Origin: DAOUKH01 sp965219875
GTDB lineage: Bacteria > Chloroflexota > Dehalococcoidia > SHYB01
Direction of reading: 5' to 3'
Assembly: GCA_965219875.1 (NCBI GenBank)
Contig: CBDCOW010000006.1
Coordinates: 124,001-188,000, forward strand
Length of the DNA stretch: 64,000 bases
The notes below the pieces were generated by a model, which was not told where the DNA came from, made no database searches, and worked only from the letters and a program-made list of their open reading frames with translations. The position numbers and the translations under genes were made by a program. How positions within the stretch are numbered: the stretch's first letter is position 1; each line of letters starts with the position of its first letter. Positions 45,057-53,980 of the stretch are shown piece after piece.

Positions 45057-46412
45057 ATGACTTCAGTTCACAAACATTCCGGAGACCGGCACGCCCACGA
45101 CCGCCGCGCGCACGCCGGAATGCCCAAGATTCCGTCATGGCTCACCGTGGAGGAGGCCTTGGCGCGAATCCTCGACTACGTCTCCCCCCTCGGGCCTGAG
45201 CGCAAGCCGCTACTCGACGCGCTGGGGCAGGTCCTCGCCGAGGACGTGCGCGCCCCCTTCGACGTGCCCCCCCACGCCAACTCGTCCATGGACGGTTACG
45301 CCGTGCGCGCCGCCGACGTGCAGGCCGCCGGCCCCGCCGCGGGCGTGACGCTCCGCGTGGTCGGCGAGGCTCCCGCCGGCGCGCCTCCCAACCACGCCGT
45401 GGGCCAAGGCGAGGCTATCCGCATCATGACCGGCGCCGTCATACCCCAAGGCGCCGACGCCGTCGTCCCGTTCGAGGAGACCGACGAGCTCGACCGCATC
45501 GAGCGCGGCGGGCGGGTCGCCGGCGAGGTCAACGTGCTCGCCGCCGCCGAAGAGGGCGACAACATCCGCCTCGCCGGCGAGGACATCGCCGCGGGCGAGA
45601 CCGTCCTCCCCCGAGGCGCGACGCTCGGAGCCGCGGAGGTCGGCGTCCTCGCCTCGCTCGGCTTCGACCACGCCGCCGTCATCCGCCGCCCCGTCGTCGC
45701 CGTCCTCACCACCGGCGACGAGCTCGTCGAGCCGCCCCTGCCCCTCACGCCCGGCAAGATCTACAACAGCAACGGCTTCTCCATCGCCGCGGCCGTATCG
45801 GCCTGCGGCGGCATCTCCTTGACCCTGGAGACCGCGCGGGACAACCTCGCGTCGCTCAAGGGACGGCTCGCCGAAGCCCTCGAAGCCGACATCGTGTTGA
45901 CCACGGCCGGCGTCTCCCGCGGCGATTACGACATCGTCAAGGACGTCCTCATGGAAGAGGGCGATATCGACTTCTGGACGGTGCGGATGCGCCCCGCGAA
46001 ACCGCTCGCGTTCGGGGCGCTGCGCGCCCGTGCCGCCGACGGGTCCGAGCGCCGCGTTCCCCACCTCGGGCTCCCCGGCAACCCCGTCAGCGCGCTCGTC
46101 GCCTTCGAGCAGTTCGCTCGCCCCGCCATCCTCAAGGCCCTGGGCAAGACCCGCTTCGACAAGCCCACCGTCCAAGCCGTCCTCGACGAACCCATCTACA
46201 ATACCGACGAGCGACGGGTCTACGCCCGCGCCGTCGTCACCCGCCGCGGCGGGGAGTACCACGCGAGGCTCACCGGAAACCAGAGCTCCGGCGTGCTGAC
46301 CTCGATGGCCAGGGCCAACGGTCTCGCCATCTGCCCCGAAGACATCCCCGTCAAGCACGCTGGCGAAGTGGTCACCGTCCAGATGCTCGACTGGCCCGAA
46401 GAAAACTTGTAA
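45057..46412 (+). CDS. moeA: Molybdopterin molybdotransferase (MoeA)
   Basis: 451 residues; the family pattern begins WLTVEEALARILDYVSPLGPERKPLLDALGQVLAEDV and HANSSMDGYAV. Later signatures are RIMTGAVIPQGADAVVPFEE, VLTTGDELVEP, YNSNGFSIAAAV, TTAGVSRGDYDIVKDVL and GLPGNPVSALVAFEQF. MoeA inserts molybdenum or tungsten into adenylylated molybdopterin. The first 20 residues are His-rich and poorly conserved, so translation may instead start at the ATG 45120. It predicts molybdoenzymes elsewhere; none lies here. Confidence 0.95.
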   Translation: MTSVHKHSGDRHAHDRRAHAGMPKIPSWLTVEEALARILDYVSPLGPERKPLLDALGQVLAEDVRAPFDVPPHANSSMDGYAVRAADVQAAGPAAGVTLRVVGEAPAGAPPNHAVGQGEAIRIMTGAVIPQGADAVVPFEETDELDRIERGGRVAGEVNVLAAAEEGDNIRLAGEDIAAGETVLPRGATLGAAEVGVLASLGFDHAAVIRRPVVAVLTTGDELVEPPLPLTPGKIYNSNGFSIAAAVSACGGISLTLETARDNLASLKGRLAEALEADIVLTTAGVSRGDYDIVKDVLMEEGDIDFWTVRMRPAKPLAFGALRARAADGSERRVPHLGLPGNPVSALVAFEQFARPAILKALGKTRFDKPTVQAVLDEPIYNTDERRVYARAVVTRRGGEYHARLTGNQSSGVLTSMARANGLAICPEDIPVKHAGEVVTVQMLDWPEENL

Positions 46413-46471
46413 CCGCGCCCGCCGGAACCACGCCGGCGCGCAGGAACCGTAATCTAGGAGCAGGCGAACCC

Positions 46472-46873
46472 ATGACGCAACAGGATGAGACCGGCCTCGA
46501 AACCCCAACGGGCGGAGCGCCGCCCGCCTACCGAATCGACGAGGGGTGGTACGAGCGCAACCGGCGCTCGCTGGAAGACATGATCGCCGCCCGCGCCGAC
46601 ACGACCGCCACCAAGCGCCGACGCAAGTCGGTCCCCTCCATGGCCGACCTCGCCAAGATCGAGGGCTTCGTGAACCCGAACCTCCCCGTGCGCGAGGCCG
46701 TCTTCCGCCTCCTACTCGTCTACCAGAACAAGCCACTAGACGTCGAGCAACTGAGCCAATACCTCACCGACTGCGGCATCGGCATCATGGACGCCCGTCT
46801 CATCCAGCCCAAATCCCTCCAACGCATCCTCGACAACGACGACTACTACGGCATCACCCGCGTAGCAACCTAG
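46472..46873 (+). CDS. Conserved small protein of unknown function
   Basis: 133 residues from ATG 46472 with AGGAG upstream. No family is recognised. The first 55 residues are polar and probably flexible with a basic KRRRKS. Residues about 70-130 (VREAVFRLLLVYQNKPLDVEQLSQYLTDCGIGIMDARLIQPKSLQRILDNDDYYGI) look like a compact helical or winged-helix domain. It sits 59 bases after moeA and may be cotranscribed, but a link to molybdenum is not shown. Confidence 0.7.
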   Translation: MTQQDETGLETPTGGAPPAYRIDEGWYERNRRSLEDMIAARADTTATKRRRKSVPSMADLAKIEGFVNPNLPVREAVFRLLLVYQNKPLDVEQLSQYLTDCGIGIMDARLIQPKSLQRILDNDDYYGITRVAT

Positions 46874-46899
46874 CCGCCGCCCGGCGACAATCCCCTCGC

Positions 46900-47160
46900 C
46901 CTCTCCCTCTCTGAGGACCCTCGCAAAACTCCGTCGAGGGAAAGACCGCCGCCCGCTGGCGTTGGGAAAGGCAGGCGGCGCGGGGGTCTTACCCCCCTCT
47001 CCCGGCGGGAGAGGGTTGGGGTGAGGGCGGGGGGAGGCGGGGGTCGCGCGACCTTGCTGAAGCCCGCCTGCCGAGTTACGCAAAATCTCCTCCGAGGGAA
47101 GACTGAGCGCGGGCGCCCAAAAACCACCGCTCCCGCGAGAGTGTTACGCAAGGGCCTCTG
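46900..47160. repeat. Composite intergenic repeat, copy 3 (core 46995-47043)
   Basis: The hairpin core CCCTCTCCC-GGC-GGGAGAGGG (46995-47015) has a changed loop but intact arms. Upstream CTCGCAAAACTCCGTCGAGG and downstream CGCGCGACCTTGCTGAAGCCC are shared with copy 2; a second element CGAGGGAAGACTGAGCGCGGGC follows. It occupies nearly the entire gap between the 133-residue gene and the Fe-S oxidoreductase gene, whose -10 box TAAAAT is at 47171-47176. Confidence 0.85.
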
Positions 47161-47246
47161 AGCGATGTGTTAAAATGTAGCTCCGAGGCCGCCGAGGTCG
47201 TGACCCTTCCCCTCGCCAACGCACTTCTAGAACGGATAGCCCCCGG

Positions 47247-49355
47247 ATGATCGTTCCTGGCGACCTGTTCGGCGTACTCCCCCTCTGGGTCCCGGTCTTC
47301 ATCATCGGCGCCATTGGCGCCGGGGCTAGCGCCTACGGTATCTACACGCGGTTCATCGCGCCGGTGTTGCTCGGCAAGCACGAAGACCCGAGGTTCGACC
47401 GCCCCCTCCAACGCCTGCTCGGCATGGTCCTAGTCGTGTTCGGGCAGCGGCGCGTGCTGATGAGCGTGTCGTGGCGCTGGCGCGACCTCGCCGGCATCGG
47501 CCACTTCATCATCTTCTGGGGCTTCATCTCGAAGCTGGTCGGCTACAGTCTCTTCCTCGTCCTCGACCCCATCGATCCTAGTAACTCGGCCTTCGTGCTC
47601 TCGCCCACCGGGCTGAAATTCTTCTTCTGGTGGCTCGACATCCTCACCGTGCTCGTCCTCGGCGCGGTGCTCTGGGCTGCAGCGAGGCGCTGGATCGGCC
47701 GCCCCAAGCGGCTGGAAGGGCTCCAGGGCTACGAGCCCGGCGTCATCCTCATGGCGACGGGGTCGCTGATGCTGCTCCACCAACTGACCCAGATTTCCAT
47801 CGTCGCGGCTGCCGAGGCCAACCCCGCCGCCGTCGCCTACCTCGGCGGGGCGATCACGCCGGAGATCGCCGCCGGCACGCCCATCGCCGGCAACATCGGC
47901 GCGGCCCTGGGCTCCGCCGGCTTCTCCGCCTCGGCGGCGAAGACACTGCACGGGCTCTTCTACTGGGCACACTTCCTCCTCACCGTGAGCTTCGGCGTCT
48001 ACATCCCCTTCTCCAAGCACTTCCACATCATCGCCTCGCCGCTCAACGCCTTCTTCCGCAAGCTGACGCCCCGCGGCGCGCTTCGCCCCATCCCGAACAT
48101 GGAGGAGGCCGAGGTCTGGGGCGCGAAGCACCCCCACGAGTTTTCTTGGAAGGAGCTCGTCGACGGCTACGCCTGCGCGGTCTGCGGGCGCTGCACCTTC
48201 AACTGCCCCGCCAACATCAGCGGCAAGCCCCTCTCGCCGATGGACCTCATCGAGGGTGTCAAGCACAACCTCCTGGAAGTCGCCCCCGCCGTCGCCAAAG
48301 CGGCGACGCAGGAGGAGCGCGAGCAGGCCTCCGGTGAGTTACCGCTCCTCGGGCGGCATTTCACCGAGGAGTGGGTGTGGGACTGCGTGACCTGCGGGGC
48401 CTGCGTGCAGGAGTGCCCCGTGATGGTCGATCACATCGACAGCATCGTCGACCTCCGCCGCCACCTGGTGATGACCGAGTCGAATATGCCGCCTACCGCC
48501 CAGCAGACGCTGCAAAGCCTGGAGACGCGCGGCCATCCCTGGCGGGGGACGCAGGCCTCGCGGACGGACTGGACCGACGGCCTGCCGGTGAAGAGCCTAG
48601 GCAACGGCGCGGCGGGCTCCGAGGAGGTGGACGTGCTGTTCTGGGTGGGCTGCACCGCCGCGCTCGAAGAGCGCAGCCAGGCCACCGCCCGCGCCATGGC
48701 CCGGGTGCTCGAACGCGCCGGCGTCAGCTACGCAATCCTCGGCAACGCCGAGGGCTGCACCGGCGACCCGGCTCGGCGCATCGGCCACGAGTACCTCTTC
48801 GAGATCATGGCGCGCCGCAACGTCGAAGTCCTCGACCAGCACAAGCCGATGAAGATCGTCACCACCTGCCCCCACTGCTTCAACACCCTGAAGCACGAGT
48901 ACCCCGACTTCGGCGGCACCTACGAGGTCGAGCACTACGCCACCTTCGTGCGGCGGCTCATGGACGAGGGCAAGCTGAAGCTGGGCAAGCCCATCGCCGC
49001 CAAGGTCACCTACCACGACTCTTGCTACCTGGGCCGCCACAACGGCATCTACGACGAGCCCCGCGACATCGTGGCCGCCATCCCCGGTATCGAGCTCCAG
49101 GAGGTCCCCCTGCGCAACCGCGAGCGCGGCTTCTGCTGCGGCGCCGGCGGCGGGCACATGTTCGTCGAGGAGACCTCGGGCCGCCGCATCAACCACGTGC
49201 GCACCGACCAGATCCTGGAGACCGCCCCCGACAAGATCGGCGTCTCCTGCCCCTTCTGCCTCCAGATGCTCACCGAAGGCGTCCAGAACGCGGGCAAGGC
49301 CGGCGAAGTCGAAGTCGTCGACCTCATCGAGCTCGTCGGCGAGGCGATGGAGTAG
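47247..49355 (+). CDS. Membrane-bound Fe-S oxidoreductase (EtfAB:quinone oxidoreductase/FadF type)
   Basis: 702 residues. Five or six membrane helices (1-290) resemble NarI cytochrome b, with His residues that may bind heme. Two 4Fe-4S motifs follow, CAVCGRCTFNCP near 312 and CVTCGACVQECP near 380. Two CCG domains come next, one with CPHCFNTLKHEYPDFGG...YHDSCYLGRHNGIYDEPR and one with FCCGAGGGHMF. This is the heterodisulfide-reductase-like oxidoreductase that passes electrons from acyl-CoA dehydrogenases via ETF to menaquinone. Acyl-CoA genes follow nearby, which supports the role. Confidence 0.88.
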   Translation: MIVPGDLFGVLPLWVPVFIIGAIGAGASAYGIYTRFIAPVLLGKHEDPRFDRPLQRLLGMVLVVFGQRRVLMSVSWRWRDLAGIGHFIIFWGFISKLVGYSLFLVLDPIDPSNSAFVLSPTGLKFFFWWLDILTVLVLGAVLWAAARRWIGRPKRLEGLQGYEPGVILMATGSLMLLHQLTQISIVAAAEANPAAVAYLGGAITPEIAAGTPIAGNIGAALGSAGFSASAAKTLHGLFYWAHFLLTVSFGVYIPFSKHFHIIASPLNAFFRKLTPRGALRPIPNMEEAEVWGAKHPHEFSWKELVDGYACAVCGRCTFNCPANISGKPLSPMDLIEGVKHNLLEVAPAVAKAATQEEREQASGELPLLGRHFTEEWVWDCVTCGACVQECPVMVDHIDSIVDLRRHLVMTESNMPPTAQQTLQSLETRGHPWRGTQASRTDWTDGLPVKSLGNGAAGSEEVDVLFWVGCTAALEERSQATARAMARVLERAGVSYAILGNAEGCTGDPARRIGHEYLFEIMARRNVEVLDQHKPMKIVTTCPHCFNTLKHEYPDFGGTYEVEHYATFVRRLMDEGKLKLGKPIAAKVTYHDSCYLGRHNGIYDEPRDIVAAIPGIELQEVPLRNRERGFCCGAGGGHMFVEETSGRRINHVRTDQILETAPDKIGVSCPFCLQMLTEGVQNAGKAGEVEVVDLIELVGEAME

Positions 49356-49369
49356 CGCCTCGCCGCCGG

Positions 49370-49640
49370 GGCGCGGACGCCCGCTGGCCTTGGGTAAGGC
49401 AGGCGGCGCGGGGTCTTACTCCCTCTCCCGCTGGGAGAGGGTTGGGGTGAGGGCGGGGGGAGGCGGGGCGCGCCATGGTAGACGAAGCGCGCTGCCCTCG
49501 ACGGCGGACACTTAGAGGGCGCAGGAGGGTGGCGCCCTTCCTCCTCCGCCGAGTTACGCAAAGATCCCCATCTGGGGGAGACTGAGCAAGGCCACGCGCC
49601 GACAGGCGCGCCTGCGCCCAAAGGGCGCCCCTCCCTCCCG
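49370..49640. repeat. Composite intergenic repeat, copy 4 (core 49421-49468)
   Basis: The perfect 9-3-9 palindrome lies at 49421-49441 with the standard GGGGTGAGGGCGGGGGGAGG tail. A second module around 49557-49630 reads GTTACGCAAAGATCCCC, CTGGGGGAGACTGAG and then GGCGCGCC-rich hairpins. The copy lies between two convergent genes and covers the 294-base gap. Confidence 0.85.
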
Positions 49641-49650
49641 CGAAGCTCTC

Positions 49651-50493
49651 CTACGGCAGGTCCTGGTTGAAGGTGGGTTTGCGCCGTTCGCGGAAGGAGG
49701 CCCGGCCCTCCGCCGCGTCGGGGTGGTGGTCGGAGATGGCCGTCTTCGTTGCGATGTCGTCCATGGCTTGGTGGAAGGTGTACTCGGCGGCGTTGTAGAT
49801 GGCGCGCTTCATCAGGCGCATGGCCACCTGAGGACCGTTGGCGAGTTCCTCGGCGAGCGCCCAAGCGCGGTCCATGAGCTGCTCGCGGGGCGCGACCTCC
49901 TGCACGAGGCCCAGACTCAGCGCCTCGTCGGCGGACACGATCCGGTTGCGGAGCATGAAGTCCATGGCCCGCCCTACGCCGAGGTGCTGGACGAGCAGGT
50001 AGTGCCCGCCCTCGTCGGGCTGGTAGCCGAAGCGCAGGGTAGCGCTGCCCAGCATCGCGTCGCTCGCGGCGACGCGGAAGTCGCAGGCCAGCGCCAGCGA
50101 GAGTCCCGTCTGGATGGCGAAGCCGTTGATCGCCGCCACGCTGATCTTGTCCAACTGGCGGACGACCAGCTGCACCGGCTGCGAGAACGTCCGCAGCGAG
50201 CCGTAGCTGTTGAGCGGGCTGCGCTGGCCGTAGGGGATGTCGGGTAGCCGCCCGCCACCGTGCCCGCGGGGTTCGTCCGAGATGTCGTCGCCGGCGGAGA
50301 AGGCGCGGCCCGTGCCCGTGAACAGCACCACCCGCACCGCCTCCTCCATCTGCGCTTGCAGCAGGGTTTCGACCAAGTCTCGCTTCAGGGAATGCGTCAT
50401 TGCGTTCATGCGCTCGGGCTCGTCGAACGTGATGAGCAGCACGCCCTTGCGCTCGATGTCGGCGGTGAAGCCGTTGAAACGTCCCGTATCCAT
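49651..50493 (-). CDS. Enoyl-CoA hydratase/isomerase family protein
   Basis: 280 residues from ATG 50493 (GAGGAGG upstream; an upstream in-frame extension is arginine-rich and unsupported). Crotonase fold: LLITFDEPERMNAMTHSLK, oxyanion-hole segments FTGTGRAFSAGDDI and AAINGFAIQTGLSLALACDFRVA, then GYQPDEGG in place of the classical second Glu region. It hydrates or isomerises an enoyl-CoA in fatty-acid or aromatic degradation. The flanking Fe-S oxidoreductase and MaoC-like genes fit beta-oxidation. Confidence 0.93.
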   Translation of the reverse strand: MDTGRFNGFTADIERKGVLLITFDEPERMNAMTHSLKRDLVETLLQAQMEEAVRVVLFTGTGRAFSAGDDISDEPRGHGGGRLPDIPYGQRSPLNSYGSLRTFSQPVQLVVRQLDKISVAAINGFAIQTGLSLALACDFRVAASDAMLGSATLRFGYQPDEGGHYLLVQHLGVGRAMDFMLRNRIVSADEALSLGLVQEVAPREQLMDRAWALAEELANGPQVAMRLMKRAIYNAAEYTFHQAMDDIATKTAISDHHPDAAEGRASFRERRKPTFNQDLP

Positions 50494-50549
50494 TGGGTGC
50501 CTCCTCGCCCTCGGCGGGGCGCGCGGCGTCATGGTAGCGAACGCGGCCC

Positions 50550-50800
50550 GTCGGCGAAAGCGCCGCCCCTCTCCCCTAGGTGCCCGTACGCGCCTGTCCA
50601 AAAAGGCGGGAATCCATCCCCTCCCGTAGGGGCGAGTCGCGACTCGCCCTCCCTCTTCTCCCTCCCTTTGGCCGCCGCCTTACACCTCTCTCCCTCTGGG
50701 AGAGACTGAGAGAGGGCACGCGCCGACAGGCGCGCCGGCGGCGAGGGGTCTTAACTCCCTCTCCCGCTGGGAGAGGGTTGGGGTGAGGGGCCCCCTTTCA
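50550..50800. repeat. Composite intergenic repeat, copy 5 (core 50757-50789) with two further hairpins
   Basis: The standard palindrome covers 50757-50777. Upstream lie a perfect 20-bp palindrome at 50630-50649 (GGGCGAGTCG and its complement) and the module CTCTCCCTCTGGGAGAGACT near 50690, followed by CGCGCCGACAGGCGCGCC. No gene lies in 50494-50984. TGC-TAGAAT at 50944-50952 is the probable promoter of the next gene. Confidence 0.85.
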
Positions 50801-50984
50801 ACCACCGGCGGCTGTCGAAACCCACAGCCCCGCGCCCGCTAACTCCAGTTACCCTGCCAACCCCCAACGGTCATCGACGACCGGCACCCTCGCGACAGTC
50901 AGCCCCCCGGCTGGCGAAAAAGGTGACAAGTCGAAAGGCCCACTGCTAGAATCGCCGCGCTGCCGCCCGCGGCCCGGAGTCGCC

Positions 50985-51494
50985 ATGCCTCCCGAGTCCA
51001 GCTACATCACGCCCGAGGCCCGAGCCTACGTCGGCAAGGCCAACGCCACCCGGACCGTCGAGGTGACCAAGCGCGACATCCGCCGCTTCGCCCTCGCCAT
51101 CGGCGACGCCAACCCCCTCTACTACGACGAGGCGTACGCCAAGAGCACGCGCTACGGAGGCATCGTCGCCCCGCCCTCCTTCTACTGCGCGCTCCAGCTC
51201 GAGGAGGAGCCCCTAGAAGACTTGGAGCACAGCGGCCTCGGCAAGAAGATGGGCATCCGCATGGAGGTCCCCGTTCCCGGCTTCCCCGGCGCGGTCGCCG
51301 CGGGCCGCCGCATCGAGTGGGACGAGCCGATCCGCCCCGGCGACGCCATCTCGTTCAACGAGAAGGTCACCGATATCTACGAGAAGCAGGGAAGCCGCGG
51401 CCCCATGGTCTTCATCATCACTGAGTGGCGCTTCGTCAACCAACGGGACGAGCTATGCGTCTCAGAGATCCAGACGCTCATCCGCCTCCAATAG
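50985..51494 (+). CDS. MaoC-like dehydratase N-terminal (FAS1-like) domain protein
   Basis: 169 residues with the hot-dog fold of (R)-specific enoyl-CoA hydratases: TRTVEVTKRDIRRFALAIGDANPLYYDEAYAKSTRYGGIVAPPSFYCALQ, then the segment RRIEWDEPIRPGDAISFNEKVTDIYEKQGSRGPMVFIITEWRFVNQ. Such single-domain proteins usually pair with a MaoC partner to form the active hydratase; none is adjacent. It acts on 3-hydroxyacyl-CoA or related thioesters. An extended -10 box lies 33 bases upstream. Confidence 0.88.
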   Translation: MPPESSYITPEARAYVGKANATRTVEVTKRDIRRFALAIGDANPLYYDEAYAKSTRYGGIVAPPSFYCALQLEEEPLEDLEHSGLGKKMGIRMEVPVPGFPGAVAAGRRIEWDEPIRPGDAISFNEKVTDIYEKQGSRGPMVFIITEWRFVNQRDELCVSEIQTLIRLQ

Positions 51495-52073
51495 CGGCCC
51501 AAAGGGCCGTGGCGGAGGCCCCCTCCGGCCTCTCCCCCTTTGGAGACCTCTGCACAACCGTCCGCGGGCAAGCATGGGTGGGGCTGGGAGGTCTTGCCTC
51601 TTCTCCCCACGGGAGAAGATTGAGATGAGGGGCACCCTCGCAACCGCCACGGGTTATCGAAGTCCGCCACCTTCGCAGTCAGTCACCCCGGTTACGCAAA
51701 AGGTCCGCTCCGGGGGAGACTGAGCGAGGGCGCGCACCGCAGGCACGCGAGCGCCCAAAGGGCGCCCCTCCCTCCGCCACCAAGTTGCAAAACGACCCGC
51801 CCAGTTGGCAAAACTGGCAGAACTGGCGAAACTGGCAACGGCAGTGGCGGAACCGGCGGGCCTTAATTGGAGAACTCGGCCGCGCCCTGTAGACAGCCAA
51901 AGGAGAGAGGCCGAGATGGACAACGGGGTGATGGCGGAAAGGCGTCGCCCACCGCTTTCAACCCACCCCGTTTCCCTACCGGAGCTGACCCAAAACCCTC
52001 CAGCTCCCGGCCCTTCGCCGACCCTCCCCGGCATGGCGAAAGTTGCAGAACATGCAAAAGCGGGACGTGGCCC
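51495..52073. repeat. Gene-free stretch: diverged repeat copy 6 and a 9-bp tandem repeat
   Basis: The diverged hairpin CTTCTCCC-CAC-GGGAGAAG (51600-51618) keeps pairing by changes on both arms. The element GTTACGCAAAAGGTCC, GGGGGAGACTGAGCGAGGGCGCGC follows to about 51775. Three 9-bp tandem units AAACTGGCA, GAACTGGCG, AAACTGGCA lie at 51811-51837 with a degenerate tail to 51858. From there to 52073 I see no gene; low-complexity frames here look non-coding. Confidence 0.75.
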
Positions 52074-52883
52074 CTACCAGAGCTGGTCGGTGTACGTGTC
52101 GGTCCCAACGTCGGTTGGGAGCCACGGGGAGGCGAAGACAACCCTGGCCTTCCCCGACTCTTCGATCTCCGCGCTCAACTTCAGGAAGCGGTCCCAGACC
52201 TCCCTCGGGTCGCCTTCCAGGAAGTACATGTGCATGCGGAAGCGGTCGGCGTCGGCGATATTGTTGGGGATCGTCATAGGCGAGTTCTGGCCCCCCTCAC
52301 GGGGAATTGGAGACCAAGAGGCGCAGCTCGCGACGGGAGAGCCTTCGAAAAGTTTCGGCAGCGGGCCGCCCCTGAGCCAGTCGTCGAATTCGCCGGCGTC
52401 GACACCCGGCTCGCGTTCGATCGCCAGCGAGACCATGCCGTCGTACCGGTGATGGAAGGCCAGCTCGACCGGGACGGGGTCTTCGTCGCGGTACGCGGTC
52501 CAGTCGTAGGTGTAGAGATAGGTGTGGACGTGGGTGCGCTCGGCGAAGCCGCGGTCATTGCTATAAAGCCAGTGCACCTGGGGGCTGGCCCAATCGACGT
52601 GCTCCTGATGATGGTCTTGCAGTATCCAGTACGTCGAGACGTAGGACCCGGCACGCACCGTGGGCGCGGCGATCTGGGCCGGCTCGGGGAAGCGCAGGTC
52701 TTTGAGAAAGTTGGGGGCGACCCACCGCGCCCCGGCGAAGAGCCAGGGGCCGATCATGCAGCCGGCGTAGAAGTGGTCCCGCTCGTACCAGCGGTTGTAG
52801 GCGGCCTCGTGGCCTTTGTTGGGGTCCACCATCGTGAAGAGCATGCTGCCGACCTTGACGGGGTAGTCCTTCTGTAGGGCCAT
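52074..52883 (-). CDS. Conserved hypothetical protein, possible dimeric alpha/beta-barrel (EthD-like) fold
   Basis: 269 residues. The start DYPVKVGSMLFTMVDPNKGHEAAYNRWYERDHFYAGCMIGPWLFAGARWVAP resembles EthD/stress-responsive alpha/beta-barrel proteins, where MLFTMVDP...YNRWYERDH forms the sheet with a conserved His. A long C-terminal part (about 120-269) includes HHRYDGMVSLAIEREPGVDAGEFDDWL. Function unknown; enzymes of this fold act on hydrophobic or aromatic compounds. It is monocistronic and convergent with the repeat-filled gap. Confidence 0.75.
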   Translation of the reverse strand: MALQKDYPVKVGSMLFTMVDPNKGHEAAYNRWYERDHFYAGCMIGPWLFAGARWVAPNFLKDLRFPEPAQIAAPTVRAGSYVSTYWILQDHHQEHVDWASPQVHWLYSNDRGFAERTHVHTYLYTYDWTAYRDEDPVPVELAFHHRYDGMVSLAIEREPGVDAGEFDDWLRGGPLPKLFEGSPVASCASWSPIPREGGQNSPMTIPNNIADADRFRMHMYFLEGDPREVWDRFLKLSAEIEESGKARVVFASPWLPTDVGTDTYTDQLW

Positions 52884-53005
52884 GGCGCTGATTCCTCCGG
52901 GTCTCGGGGGGAGTCTTCCAAGGATGAGGGCGAGCCGATTCTAGGAAGGGGAGCAAGGAGTGTCAAACCAGACGGACGTTTGACGGTGCGGCCTAGACTA
53001 GGCGC

Positions 53006-53413
53006 ATGCGCATCCAATACGCCGTCGTGTGTCACGAATTCCAGGACGGGCAGTGGTTCGGCGTCACCAACCTCATCGGCGTCTGCCACAAGCTCGTGGC
53101 GCCGGTGCGATCGGCCACCGACGGCGATCTGCCCGTGGTACCGGTGACGCTGGTCGTGAGCCTCATCGAGGGCGCCGTGGGACGGCACAAGGTCTGGGTC
53201 GCCGTCCGCGACCCGCGCGGCGAGGTCTCGACGACGCTGCCCCCGCTGGAGATCGACTGGGACGAAGAGTCGCCGACCTTCTTCACGATCTTCGAGGTGC
53301 CTCTGCGTATAGCGGGATCTGGGGTCTACGAGTTCAACATCCTCGTCGACGGCGAGCCGGTGGGCTCGACACCCCTGCCGGTCGAAGTCGCACCGCCCCC
53401 GGGCTTGTCCTAG
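53006..53413 (+). CDS. DUF6941-like protein
   Basis: 135 residues from ATG 53006. The sequence IQYAVVCHEFQDGQWFGVTNLIGVCHKLVAP, VVPVTLVVSLIEGAVGRHKVWVAVRDPRGE and VPLRIAGSGVYEFNILVDGEPVGSTPLPVEV forms an all-beta, immunoglobulin-like pattern typical of DUF6941. No catalytic residues or signal peptide are visible. The neighbouring convergent gene is YjbQ. Function unknown. Confidence 0.75.
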   Translation: MRIQYAVVCHEFQDGQWFGVTNLIGVCHKLVAPVRSATDGDLPVVPVTLVVSLIEGAVGRHKVWVAVRDPRGEVSTTLPPLEIDWDEESPTFFTIFEVPLRIAGSGVYEFNILVDGEPVGSTPLPVEVAPPPGLS

Positions 53414-53439
53414 ACCGCCGGGTCGGCGGGAGCTGGGGC

Positions 53440-53856
53440 CTATTCCCCCATGAACTGGAGCACGAGGTCACGGGAGCGGGGGCGGGAGTCGAAATCGATC
53501 AGCACGATCTCCTGCCACACACCGAGCAGTGGTTGGTGACCGGCGATAGGCACGACGAGCGAAGGGCCGATGAGCGTGGCGCGGGTGTGGGAGTGGCCGT
53601 TGTCGTCGGCGTTGAGCGTGTTGTGGCGGTACTCGATGCCTCGGGGACAGAGCCGTTCCATCGCCGTGTCGAGGTCGAGGACGAGGCCGGGCTCGTATTC
53701 CATGATGGCGACGCCGGCCGTGGTGCCCTGCACGAAGACCGTAACGATGCCTTCGCCAACGCCGGCGCCGTGCGCCTGCTTCACCACCTCGCCGTTGAGC
53801 GGGATGACCTGTCCGCCGCCTTGGGTTTCCAGCCGCAGCCGTTTCGTAACGATCAC
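53440..53856 (-). CDS. YjbQ family (secondary thiamine-phosphate synthase) protein
   Basis: 138 residues with the UPF0047/YjbQ pattern: VVKQAHGAGVGEGIVTVFVQGTTAGVAIMEYEPGLVLDL, then YRHNTLNADDNGHSHTRATLIGPSLVVPIAGHQPLLGVWQEIVLIDFD. The conserved His and Asp residues (YRHN, DNGHSH) form a metal site. E. coli YjbQ has weak thiamine-phosphate synthase activity, but the native role is unsure. It is a single gene convergent with the DUF6941 gene. Confidence 0.92.
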   Translation of the reverse strand: MIVTKRLRLETQGGGQVIPLNGEVVKQAHGAGVGEGIVTVFVQGTTAGVAIMEYEPGLVLDLDTAMERLCPRGIEYRHNTLNADDNGHSHTRATLIGPSLVVPIAGHQPLLGVWQEIVLIDFDSRPRSRDLVLQFMGE

Positions 53857-53927
53857 GATCGCGCCTCCCGCGGAGAAGGATTCTAGGGTTCACAGGAGCG
53901 GTCCGCAACCGCGGTGGAGGTCTATTG

Positions 53928-53955
53928 TTGAACTAAGTTCAATACTTGGTACAAT
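53928..53955 (+). promoter_or_regulatory. Promoter with TTGAAC-TAA-GTTCAA operator before a lipoprotein gene
   Basis: A perfect palindrome covers 53928-53942. Its left half TTGAAC (53928-53933) can serve as -35 box, with 16 bases to TACAAT (53950-53955), itself extended by TGG. A bound protein would block polymerase. The same palindrome flanks the AAA operon promoter at 14979-15059. Confidence 0.7.
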
Positions 53956-53980
53956 GTTATGTGGGTGAGGAGGTGTCGCC

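Noticed and set aside
51811..51858. Tandem 9-bp units as a CRISPR or VNTR locus
   Set aside because: Units are adjacent without spacers and only three are exact; no cas gene is nearby.
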